Shown here: piece by piece, positions 16,044 to 23,879 of the stretch
Position numbering within the stretch: position 1 is the stretch's first letter
Layout: the number at the start of each line of letters is the position of its first letter
Source of the DNA: Methanoregula sp.
GTDB taxonomy: Archaea; Halobacteriota; Methanomicrobia; Methanomicrobiales; Methanospirillaceae
Assembly (NCBI RefSeq): GCF_023227875.1
Contig: NZ_JALOCH010000019.1
Location: 1 to 33,448, forward strand
Reading direction: 5' to 3'
DNA length: 33,448 nucleotides
Made by a program: the position numbers and the translations under genes
Notes under the pieces: generated by a model
What the model saw: the letters and a program-made list of their open reading frames with translations, nothing else
What the model was told of the DNA's origin: nothing
The model's database searches: none

Positions 16044-16655
16044 ATGAAATTATCGACCGTTCAGTCCGATGCAATCCAGGAACTCGGAAATATTGGCGCT
16101 GCCCATGCAGCTACTACGCTGTCCCAGATGTTGGGAAGTACCGTTGAGATGAGTGTACCAGCGATCAAGGCGATTGATATCGCCGAACTGGGATCCTACA
16201 TGGGGGAGGAATCCGCGGCCATGGTGGCCTTTGAGCTCCAGGGCGAGATCCCCCACGGCGGATTTGTTATATTTTATATCTCCAAGGAGTCCGCTATCCG
16301 GCTCACCAACACCATGCTCGGGATGACCGATATGGACAGGGCAATGAACGAGATGGACGAGAGTGCACTGATTGAAGTCGGCAATATCATGGTCTCAGCG
16401 TTCCTGGATGCAACCGCTGAACTGCTCGGGTTCATCATGCTCCCGTCCCCCCCTGCACTCAGCCTCGACATGGCACATGCGGCAATGGCCTCGCTTGTCG
16501 CACAGATGGGGGATGACGTTGATGAAGTCCTGCTTTTCTCCACCGAACTTGTCTGCGAAGAGCACAAAATTGACAGCGATATCATTATGCTCCCGGAGAC
16601 CGCGACACTGAAAAGGATTGTAGAACTGATGGAAAATATGATGAAAGGCATTTAA
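16044..16655 (+). CDS. cheC: CheY-P phosphatase CheC
   Basis: Dephosphorylates CheY-P and is stimulated by CheD, which acts in receptor adaptation. Length is 203 aa, the usual size. Two pseudo-repeated active-site helices are visible: DAIQELGNIGAAHAATTLSQ near the N-terminus and ESALIEVGNIMVSAFLDA near residue 110. Each has the Glu and Asn (E..N) expected of CheC/CheX/FliY phosphatases. It lies between cheA and cheD, matching the known CheC-CheD partnership. Confidence 0.95.
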   Translation: MKLSTVQSDAIQELGNIGAAHAATTLSQMLGSTVEMSVPAIKAIDIAELGSYMGEESAAMVAFELQGEIPHGGFVIFYISKESAIRLTNTMLGMTDMDRAMNEMDESALIEVGNIMVSAFLDATAELLGFIMLPSPPALSLDMAHAAMASLVAQMGDDVDEVLLFSTELVCEEHKIDSDIIMLPETATLKRIVELMENMMKGI

Positions 16656-16663
16656 CGAGTTCG

Positions 16664-17164
16664 ATGCATACCATGCCCGATCCACATTCCCCAAACGGAC
16701 AGACTACCATGATCGGTATCGGTGAATACCGGATCGGTTCGTTCCCGATGATGACAATCGGCCTTGGCTCCTGTATCGGACTTACCATCTACGATGAAAC
16801 ACTCAAGATCGGTGCGATGGTGCACATCATGCTGCCGGACAGTGCCGGAAGGCAGGACCGCCCCGGAAAATACGCAGATACCGCCATCCCGCTGCTCCTC
16901 AAGGAACTTGGAGCACTGGGATGCAAGAGCCGTTCGCTCAAGGCAAAGATGGCAGGGGGTGCGTGCATGTTTGAATATTTCGGCACGAACCTCAATATCG
17001 GTGAGCGCAATGCGGAAAGGGTCAGGGCTCTCTTAAAAGAACATAATATTCCTCTTGTGAAAGAGGATGTTGGCGGGAAAATTGGACGATCGGTTACGTT
17101 CCAGCCAGCCAATGGCGGAAAAGTCTCGATCCGGAGAGCAAATGGTACTTCAGGGGAATTGTAA
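16664..17164 (+). CDS. cheD: Chemoreceptor glutamine deamidase CheD
   Basis: Deamidates receptor glutamines and binds CheC. Length is 166 aa. Catalytic residues T31, C37 (TIGLGSCIGLTIYD) and H54 (GAMVHIMLP) are present with the same spacing as the Thermotoga enzyme (T21, C27, H44). The start at 16664 gives a slightly long N-terminus; ATG 16673 and ATG 16709 are alternatives. Its 3' end contains the start codon of the propeller gene (23-base overlap), so the two are likely translated from one mRNA. Confidence 0.95.
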   Translation: MHTMPDPHSPNGQTTMIGIGEYRIGSFPMMTIGLGSCIGLTIYDETLKIGAMVHIMLPDSAGRQDRPGKYADTAIPLLLKELGALGCKSRSLKAKMAGGACMFEYFGTNLNIGERNAERVRALLKEHNIPLVKEDVGGKIGRSVTFQPANGGKVSIRRANGTSGEL

Positions 17165-18404
17165 GATACTCCTCTTTTTCTGTATCATTGCACTTGTCGT
17201 ACCCGCATCTGCCGATACCCTTAATGTAACCTTTTATCCCCTGGTTACCAGTACTCCAGAGCCGCCGGTTCCCTTCACGATCACTCTCTTTATTCCCACA
17301 TCAACCATGATCCATTCCAACCAGATCACGGATATGGTTCGTGGTCCGGACGGGGAGGTCGTAATTGCAACTTCATTTGGTCTATCAACCTACAACGGGT
17401 CGTGGTCAACCCGGCACATGACTCATGACAACCTCTCGGAAGGGCTGATGGACGACTATATCACTGCCGTGGAATATGACCGGAACGGCAGTCTCTGGAT
17501 CGGGTATGCAGAAGGAATACAGATCTACAACGGCAACTACTACCAGACATTCCGAGACCAGCAGTTATTGAAAAACATGGAGATAAAAGACCTCCAGCGC
17601 TGGAATAACGACATGTGGATTGCCACCGGGCATGCCGGAGTCCACCGGTACCGCGACGGTGAATGGACATGGTTCCAGCCGGAATCCCCGGGGGGTCCCG
17701 GGTTTTATGAGATCGACAGCATGGTCATTGATCCACCCCCGGCCAATATGTCCCTGATCGCAACCGAGGGGGAAGGATTGTGGATCATAAGGTCACAGGA
17801 CGATCCGATCCATTTCGAATGCATTGCTGCTAAAGGATCGACATATGGCCTGCTCGATCACGTCAGGCTTGATCCGAACGGTGGCGCTTATTTCTTTAAT
17901 GCTTCGATGGTTGTGCATTACTCCCCTGATGTAAACTTCACTCCGGTCCTGAACAACCGCAATCTCGCAATCACGGTGCCTTCGATAAATGACCTTGCCG
18001 CCGGACCGGATGCATTGTACCTGGCAACCGATACCGGCATATATATCTGGAAGAACGGAGGGATTTTCCGGCGCCTCGACCGGTTTGAGGGCATCGGTAC
18101 CTCTTCGGTAGTACGTACGATCAACATCGATACAGATAACAGAGTCTGGTTCTCCACGCAGGATGATGTGGGATATTATGTAGACCGGGTGGGCGAACAT
18201 GACTCGCTCGTGATAGAGACAGTCACGTCACCAACCCCCACCCCCGCCCCGGCTACCACTGCATATGTGCGACCGATTCCCACGCTCAGGGAAGACGCGC
18301 CGGTTACGAGCAACACATCAGATTCCGGGGGAATTGATTCCATCATCAGCCCCATTATCCTGGGGATTAAAAACCTGCTGTCAGGATTCGGCATTTCTAT
18401 ATAA
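17142..18404 (+). CDS. Secreted seven-repeat beta-propeller protein, che-operon linked
   Basis: A 420-aa exported protein of unknown function. The ATG at 17142, inside cheD, is chosen because it gives a good signal peptide (CKILLFFCIIALVVPASA, residues 7-24) and has GGAG upstream. Seven repeats of the two-component-regulator propeller type follow, such as ITDMVRGPDGEVVIATSFGL, ITAVEYDRNGSLWIGYAEGI, IKDLQRWNNDMWIATGHAGV, INDLAAGPDALYLATDTGIY and VRTINIDTDNRVWFSTQDDV. They would close one seven-bladed propeller. A Pro/Thr linker (PTPTPAPATT) leads to a hydrophobic C-terminus (ISPIILGIKNLLSGFGISI) that could attach to the membrane. Such propellers usually form sensor-kinase input domains; here it is free-standing. 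A taxis-related sensing role is inferred only from the overlap with cheD. Confidence 0.88.
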   Translation: MVLQGNCKILLFFCIIALVVPASADTLNVTFYPLVTSTPEPPVPFTITLFIPTSTMIHSNQITDMVRGPDGEVVIATSFGLSTYNGSWSTRHMTHDNLSEGLMDDYITAVEYDRNGSLWIGYAEGIQIYNGNYYQTFRDQQLLKNMEIKDLQRWNNDMWIATGHAGVHRYRDGEWTWFQPESPGGPGFYEIDSMVIDPPPANMSLIATEGEGLWIIRSQDDPIHFECIAAKGSTYGLLDHVRLDPNGGAYFFNASMVVHYSPDVNFTPVLNNRNLAITVPSINDLAAGPDALYLATDTGIYIWKNGGIFRRLDRFEGIGTSSVVRTINIDTDNRVWFSTQDDVGYYVDRVGEHDSLVIETVTSPTPTPAPATTAYVRPIPTLREDAPVTSNTSDSGGIDSIISPIILGIKNLLSGFGISI

Positions 18405-18411
18405 TATAGTT

Positions 18412-18435
18412 AAAAAAGCCGGTAATCAGAACCGG
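18412..18435 (-). terminator. Hairpin plus T-tract terminator of the 18470-19660 gene
   Basis: On the minus strand: CCGGT (7-base loop) ACCGG followed by C and six T. It lies 35 bases after the stop of the minus-strand gene and resembles a bacterial intrinsic terminator. Confidence 0.5.
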
Positions 18436-18469
18436 GCCGGGAACAATAAGCACAGGGGAGTGCGAGTGC

Positions 18470-19660
18470 TCATTTTTTGTTGATCAGTTCAACCGTACAG
18501 TATTGATCAAGAGAATCAAGGAGTGTCTTTCTCGCTTTTTTCATACGGTTTTCATCAGGGGAAATAAGATCCGCGGCAATATACTTCAGGGCAATTGCAT
18601 AATACTGGAACTGCGGGAACTCTGTTTCAAACTCAGCAATCCGGGCCATCGCTTCCTTGTAGTCCCGGTTCATGAGGTCAAACGTAAAATCAAACAGCTC
18701 GATGACCTGTGCCGGCATGCCCTTGGTCACTGCCAGTTTGTGAAAACCATGGTACGTCATCTTTTTTGATGTGAGCAGTGACAACTTGAGCCCGAGATAT
18801 ATCGGTTCAAGATCATCTGGATACTGTTTGAGCAACTGGTTGACAACACCGGCAGCCCCGGGAGCATCGCGGGTCTCCAGTTTGTAGTAATACATCTCCC
18901 GGAGGAAATGGATGTCATTGTAAAACCGCTGGGATCCAAGGTCAAGCAACCTCTTTCGCATCTCCCCATCGTGAGTGAACGCCACATTCTGCAGGCCGGC
19001 TTCAACAAACCACCGCTCGTCCGGGAACCATTCGAGTCCGGTAAAGATCATCTGCCAGAAGATCTTTTCCAAGAACTCGGTGTCTTCGACCTCGAGCTGT
19101 TTGATACTGTTTATCGGAGGCTTTGTCTGGGCAAGGGCATGCATCATCTCCCGGGCGAAGAGCTCCATCTCTCCCGGGCGGTATTTTTTGCTGGATTCAT
19201 CTTTCTTGAACTCCCTGAGGGAAAGGACGTAATAACAGTACGCAACCGAAGTACCCAGCTTCACGTCAAGGGTGGCATACTTTTTCAGGAAGTCCAGTGC
19301 ATGAACATGGTCCCCGACCTTCAGCAGCTTCAGGCCGATGACAATATTGACACCCGTCTCGGCATCTTTCTTCTTCTTGAAACGGATGGCATTTGCCATC
19401 ACCTTCTTCACGTACTCAAAATCACCGACATTTGCACTCGCATCGAGAACCTTGAAAGTGATGCCGTCGATGAATTCGTCATAGGTATCATCAGGGAGAT
19501 GAGGAAACGAGTTCTCCAGCGCTGAAATGACATACCCGAAAAAGACAGGGAGATTTGCATCGACTTTTATGGTGTTGCGCTCGATATACCCGTCAAAGTC
19601 CTTCTTCAGGAGATGCAGCTTATCGTAGACGATCGCATCAGATAGCTTCTCTCCCCTCAT
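18470..19660 (-). CDS. Unknown alpha-helical repeat-like protein
   Basis: A 396-aa soluble protein I do not recognise. It looks all-helical, with TPR/SEL1-like helix pairs (ETGVNIVIGLKLLKVGDHVHALDFLKKY, AAGVVNQLLKQYPDDLEPIYLGLKL, YKEAMARIAEFETEFPQFQYYAIAL). There is no signal peptide or membrane segment, and it is rich in Lys, Asp and aromatic residues. A scaffold or adaptor function is typical of such folds, but no specific role can be assigned. It follows the ABCE1 gene by 45 bases on the same strand. A TATA-like element at 19682-19692 could give it its own leaderless transcript, so co-transcription is uncertain. Confidence 0.85.
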   Translation of the reverse strand: MRGEKLSDAIVYDKLHLLKKDFDGYIERNTIKVDANLPVFFGYVISALENSFPHLPDDTYDEFIDGITFKVLDASANVGDFEYVKKVMANAIRFKKKKDAETGVNIVIGLKLLKVGDHVHALDFLKKYATLDVKLGTSVAYCYYVLSLREFKKDESSKKYRPGEMELFAREMMHALAQTKPPINSIKQLEVEDTEFLEKIFWQMIFTGLEWFPDERWFVEAGLQNVAFTHDGEMRKRLLDLGSQRFYNDIHFLREMYYYKLETRDAPGAAGVVNQLLKQYPDDLEPIYLGLKLSLLTSKKMTYHGFHKLAVTKGMPAQVIELFDFTFDLMNRDYKEAMARIAEFETEFPQFQYYAIALKYIAADLISPDENRMKKARKTLLDSLDQYCTVELINKK

Positions 19661-19705
19661 ACAGCAAGAGTTGCATGTTAAAATATTAAAAGGTATGAGA
19701 CGTTT

Positions 19706-21478
19706 TCAGTCGTCATCCTGTGCATAATAATAGAATTCCCCCAAGGATTTCTGTTCCCGGTCAAGGAAGGAATCCGGTTTGTTGATCCGCGGCCGGCCGG
19801 TCTGGTCCCGGCGGAACGTGACATCCAGTTCCTGCAGGAACCGGTTCATCCCGTCACGCATCCGGAACGGTCCTGTTGCAATCCCCCGGATCCCCGGTTC
19901 GCCATCAAAGACCAGGATCCGTTCGCTGATCATATCGATCAGGTAGATATCGTGGTCGATCACCATGATCCCCGCCTCACGGCCTTCCGCATGGTGCTTG
20001 ATCATCCGGGTGACCTTGACTCGCTGCTCCACATCGAGATGGGCACTGGGCTCATCGAGGATATACAGGTCAGCGTCCCGTGAGAGGCAACCGGCGATTG
20101 CCACGCGCTGCAGTTCCCCGCCGCTCAGGGAGTCCACCGGTGACTGGAGGATCGGTGTAAGGGAGAGGGATTCGATGATCTCATGCTGGAACATCGAAGA
20201 GTCAAATTTCGTTGTGCACCGTCTCAGGTACATTTCCACACTGTCAGATGTATCGGCCTTGATGTACTGGGGTTTGTATGAGATACGCAGGGTCGTCTCC
20301 ATCGTACCGGTTGTCGGGATCTCGACACCGGCAAGGAGTTTGGCAAACGTGCTCTTTCCCATGCCGTTTGCCCCGACAACACCCAGTACTTCGCCAGCTT
20401 TGACCGTACCACCGCTAATAGTGAGATGGAATGCATCAAACTTCTTGGTCATTGCCGGGATGATAAAGAGATCTTCCCGTTCAGATCCCTTGTCGTGCGC
20501 ACGTTTCTCGAACACCACCTGCGTGTCCCGGAACCTCACGTTCTCTTCAGCAAGGAACCCTTCGAGGTACTGGTTGATGCCCACCCGTACCCCTTTGGGC
20601 CGGGTGATGATACCGAATACGGCTGGTTTACCGTACGCCACATGGACGGTATCCGCCAGCATATCGAGAATGGCAAGGTCATGCTCAACAATGACCACGG
20701 GGCGCTCAGTAGCTAGGTCACGGATCAGTTTTGCTGCCGCGATCCGCTGGTAGATGTCCAGGAACGGGGTGATCTCATCAAGGAAATAGAGATCGGCATC
20801 CCGGGCAAGGCAGGCGGCAATCGCAACACGCTGGAGCTCTCCCCCGCTGAGCGTGCTGATCTCGTGGTCGAGAATACCGTCCAGCTTCAGGACCGGGAGG
20901 ATTTCTGCAAGCCGACCCCGTTCATCAGTGGTCTTCAGGAGCGCCCGCACGGTACCGGAAAACACTTTGGGAATATAGTCGATATACTGGGGTTTTGTTG
21001 CGATCTTCAGCGTCTTTTTCGAGACCGTCTGGAGATAATCAAAAAGTTCAGTGCCGGCATACAGCTTGAGGATCTCTTCCCATGCCACTTCATTGTCAAA
21101 GTTCCCGAGATTGGGGCGGAGTTGGCCGGAGAGGATCTTGATTGCGGTACTTTTACCGATACCGTTTGCCCCGAGAATACCGGTGACTTTTCCCTCGACT
21201 GGAACCGGGAGGCCGTAGAGCGCAAAACCGTTCTTGCCATACCGGTGGGTTGGGTGCTCAAGTTCTTCGGGTAAACTGACAATATCAATTGCATCATACG
21301 GGCATTTCTTGATGCATATACCGCACCCGACACAGAGCTCCTCGGAGATCAGGGCCTTGCCATCGGCTCCGATGATAACGGTCTCATCCCCGGTCCTGAC
21401 ACGGGGACAGTAGAGGATGCACTCGTTGCCGCATTTTTTTGCATGGCAGCGGTCTTTGTGGACAATGGCTATTCTCAT
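19706..21478 (-). CDS. abcE1: Ribosome recycling ATPase ABCE1 (Rli1)
   Basis: Splits 70S ribosomes after termination (with aRF1) or during rescue (with aPelota). Length is 590 aa. The N-terminal Fe-S domain has two 4Fe-4S cysteine sets (CHAKKCGNECILYCP and CVGCGICIKKCP). NBD1 has Walker A GANGIGKST, signature LSGGELQR and Walker B FLDEITPFLD, where most ABCE1 proteins have DEPSSYLD. NBD2 has Walker A GANGMGKST, LSGGELQR and ILDEPSAHLD. Hinge sequences follow each domain. It sits 20 bases downstream of the EMC6-like gene on the same strand, and close to divergent RqcH and aPelota genes that act in the same rescue process. Confidence 0.97.
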   Translation of the reverse strand: MRIAIVHKDRCHAKKCGNECILYCPRVRTGDETVIIGADGKALISEELCVGCGICIKKCPYDAIDIVSLPEELEHPTHRYGKNGFALYGLPVPVEGKVTGILGANGIGKSTAIKILSGQLRPNLGNFDNEVAWEEILKLYAGTELFDYLQTVSKKTLKIATKPQYIDYIPKVFSGTVRALLKTTDERGRLAEILPVLKLDGILDHEISTLSGGELQRVAIAACLARDADLYFLDEITPFLDIYQRIAAAKLIRDLATERPVVIVEHDLAILDMLADTVHVAYGKPAVFGIITRPKGVRVGINQYLEGFLAEENVRFRDTQVVFEKRAHDKGSEREDLFIIPAMTKKFDAFHLTISGGTVKAGEVLGVVGANGMGKSTFAKLLAGVEIPTTGTMETTLRISYKPQYIKADTSDSVEMYLRRCTTKFDSSMFQHEIIESLSLTPILQSPVDSLSGGELQRVAIAGCLSRDADLYILDEPSAHLDVEQRVKVTRMIKHHAEGREAGIMVIDHDIYLIDMISERILVFDGEPGIRGIATGPFRMRDGMNRFLQELDVTFRRDQTGRPRINKPDSFLDREQKSLGEFYYYAQDDD

Positions 21479-21498
21479 GGCGTATCACAAAAGGGAGA

Positions 21499-21861
21499 TT
21501 ATTGGGGAATGGCAGTGAGCATGATCGTCCAGCTCATGAACCAGAACGCAAAGGTCATGAACCCCTGGTAAAACCAGTCCTTGCCACCAAGTTTTGTTGT
21601 ATCCATTTTCATGAGCATGAAGATGTGCTTCTGGAGGACGATGAACGCGAGCATGAACATGAATCCCAGGAACCCGTCACTCTGTAACCCTGCTGCATCC
21701 GGGGCGCCCCCCAAATAATAGGCCAGCAGTCCGGCAAGGATACCGAGGATGGACGCGACAAGCGTCCGCTTGATACGTTCAATGTGTTCAGCCTGTTTAT
21801 CCGCCTTGGTCTTTGCCTTCTTTGTCTGGACAGGCTTCTCTTCAGGAATATCTTCACTCAT
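21499..21861 (-). CDS. EMC6-like small membrane protein
   Basis: A 120-aa membrane protein resembling archaeal members of the EMC6/Rab5IP family (Oxa1-superfamily partner subunits in eukaryotes). A Lys-rich cytoplasmic N-terminus (about 1-30, KKAKTKADKQAEHIERIKR) precedes three hydrophobic helices: TLVASILGILAGLLAYYLGG, GFLGFMFMLAFIVLQKHIF and FMTFAFWFMSWTIMLTAIP. In eukaryotes EMC6 is part of the insertase that places tail-anchored and multi-span proteins in the membrane; an insertion role here is inference. It is the first gene of the operon with ABCE1. A TATA box near 21880-21889 places transcription start almost at its ATG. Confidence 0.8.
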   Translation of the reverse strand: MSEDIPEEKPVQTKKAKTKADKQAEHIERIKRTLVASILGILAGLLAYYLGGAPDAAGLQSDGFLGFMFMLAFIVLQKHIFMLMKMDTTKLGGKDWFYQGFMTFAFWFMSWTIMLTAIPQ

Positions 21862-21879
21862 GCCACAACACCAGTTGTC

Positions 21880-21950
21880 ATATAACTATGTTCTCAAAGC
21901 CATATGTAATTTGGTTTTGCCTTTTGTTCCCTTCTGATTATACGTTTATC
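21880..21950. promoter_or_regulatory. Divergent promoters of emc6-like/abcE1 and rqcH/pelA
   Basis: The 125-base gap between the two divergent units holds a minus-strand TATA candidate (atagttata, 21880-21889). Its predicted start is close to the EMC6-like ATG (21861). A plus-strand candidate (tacgtttatc, 21941-21950) has a predicted start near 21972, just before the rqcH ATG at 21987. No Shine-Dalgarno is obvious for either. Confidence 0.4.
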
Positions 21951-21986
21951 AGGATCTGACAGCTAATAACTTACCGGTTATATTCC

Positions 21987-23879
21987 ATGGCATCCGAACA
22001 GGGCATGAGCGGTATCGACGTTAAGGCGATGACGTCCGAGTTGTGTCAGAAGCTGCCGCTCTGGATCGACAAGGTCTACCAGTTCGATACCCGGACGCTT
22101 GCGGTCAGGCTCAATGGCGACAACAAGGCAAAATACCAGATGATTGTCGAGGCCGGGAGACGGGCCCATCTTGTCCGCGACCTGCCCGAACCCCCGAAAA
22201 ACCCGCCCCAGTTTGCGATGTTCCTCCGGAAATATATCTCCGGGGGAAAAGTGCTTTCCATCCGCCAGCACGGGCTCGAACGCATCCTCATCTTCGATAT
22301 CGGCAAGGGCAGCCAGGTATATCACCTGATCATCGAGCTGTTCGATGAGGGCAACCTGATTCTGGCCGATGAGAAGTATACTATTGTCAAACCCCTGCGG
22401 CACCACCGGTTCAAGGACCGCGATGTTGTACCGGGTGTGCCTTATGTTCTTGGCAGCAGCGATCCAACGGCGTCGATTGAAAACCTTGCAGCATTTCTCA
22501 AAGCGGATGACCGCGACCTCGTCAAGGCCCTTGCCATCGGAGGAATGCTCGGGGGGATGTATGCAGAATATATATGCACACATGCTGGAATTGACAAGAC
22601 CGTCCCGGCGGTATCAGCAGATCCGGAAAAAATATACGATGCACTCACGAGCCTTTTCCAGCGTGTGGAGACATCACGGATTCCGGTGATAGCAGCAAAG
22701 CACTGCGAACCGGTTGACCTCTGGGACGGCAACGGCACGACCGGGTACCCAAGCTTTTCCGAAGCGCTCGAAGCATTCTACCCGCTGACAAAGGCCGAGA
22801 AGAGATCCTCTGCCCGCCCGAAGATCGCAAAGGAAGACCGGATCCGCATCCACCAGGAAGCGGCGATCAGGAAATTCGACCGGACCATTGCACAGACCGA
22901 AGAGATCGTAAACGCGATCTACGAGAACTACCAGTTCATTGCCGGAATTATCACATCACTCGATGCGGCAAGTAAAAAACTGTCCTGGCAGGAGATCGAA
23001 AAGCACATCCGTGATGCTCATACGCCGGATGCAAAGAAAATTGTCGCGTTCTACCCCGGGGAGGCGGCAGTTGACGTGGATATCGGAAAGAAAGTGAAGA
23101 TCTATGTCCACGAAGGTGTGGAGCAGAATGCCGGCCGCTACCATGACCTCATAAAGAAATTCAAGAAGAAGAAGGCAGGTGCCCTCATGGCCATGAAGAC
23201 AGTCACGGTCAAAAAGGCCACCCGTAAAAGGGATTTTATTCCCTTAAAGAAACTCTGGTACCACCGCTTCCGCTGGTTTATCACAAGCGACGGGGTTGTC
23301 GTGCTCAGCGGGCGCGATGCCTCACAGAACGAGGAACTGGTCAAGAAATACATGGCCGGCGGGGACCTCTTTGTCCATGCCGATGTCCACGGGGCGAGCG
23401 TAGTCATTGTCAAAGGAAAGACAGAGCGGATGGACGAAGTGGCGCAATTCGCGGCATCATACTCCGGAGCATGGCGGAGCGGCCATTTCTCCGCAGATGT
23501 GTACAGCGCCCTCCCTTCGCAAGTCAGCAAGACACCGGAAGCCGGGGAATACATATCCCGGGGTTCGTTCATTGTCCGGGGCGAGCGCACGTATTACCGT
23601 AATGTCCCGCTCGCGGTCGCGATTGGCCTCATGCTTGAACCCAATGCGGCAGTGATTGGCGGCCCCCCTTCGGCAATTGCCGGAAGGACAACGGCATATG
23701 TCGAGCTCAGGCCCGGCCAGTTCGAACCAAATGACGTGGCAAAGAAAGTCCTGCGCATCCTCAAAGAAAAGATCCCTGAAGATGACGTAAAGGCTCTCAA
23801 AGGCATCCTGAACACCGAACGGGTTGCTGCATTCACCCCGCCCGGAGGATCGGATATCGAGGGGCACCATGAAGGCTGA
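21987..23879 (+). CDS. rqcH: Ribosome quality control protein RqcH (NEMF/Rqc2 family)
   Basis: Archaeal NFACT protein, family of bacterial RqcH and eukaryotic NEMF/Rqc2. It binds large subunits blocked with peptidyl-tRNA and recruits tRNA to add C-terminal tails. Length is 630 aa. NFACT-N (fibronectin-binding A) domain about 8-190, HhH region about 190-250, long coiled coil about 280-420 (with basic KKFKKKKAGALMAMKTVTVKKATRKR), and NFACT-R (DUF814) domain about 430-560 (KLWYHRFRWFITSDGVVVLSGRDASQNE). The eukaryotic C-terminal NFACT-C is absent, as expected. The pair usually given as Asp-Arg in NFACT-N appears as Glu-Arg (GLERILIFD). Its end overlaps the aPelota gene by 11 bases. Confidence 0.94.
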   Translation: MASEQGMSGIDVKAMTSELCQKLPLWIDKVYQFDTRTLAVRLNGDNKAKYQMIVEAGRRAHLVRDLPEPPKNPPQFAMFLRKYISGGKVLSIRQHGLERILIFDIGKGSQVYHLIIELFDEGNLILADEKYTIVKPLRHHRFKDRDVVPGVPYVLGSSDPTASIENLAAFLKADDRDLVKALAIGGMLGGMYAEYICTHAGIDKTVPAVSADPEKIYDALTSLFQRVETSRIPVIAAKHCEPVDLWDGNGTTGYPSFSEALEAFYPLTKAEKRSSARPKIAKEDRIRIHQEAAIRKFDRTIAQTEEIVNAIYENYQFIAGIITSLDAASKKLSWQEIEKHIRDAHTPDAKKIVAFYPGEAAVDVDIGKKVKIYVHEGVEQNAGRYHDLIKKFKKKKAGALMAMKTVTVKKATRKRDFIPLKKLWYHRFRWFITSDGVVVLSGRDASQNEELVKKYMAGGDLFVHADVHGASVVIVKGKTERMDEVAQFAASYSGAWRSGHFSADVYSALPSQVSKTPEAGEYISRGSFIVRGERTYYRNVPLAVAIGLMLEPNAAVIGGPPSAIAGRTTAYVELRPGQFEPNDVAKKVLRILKEKIPEDDVKALKGILNTERVAAFTPPGGSDIEGHHEG

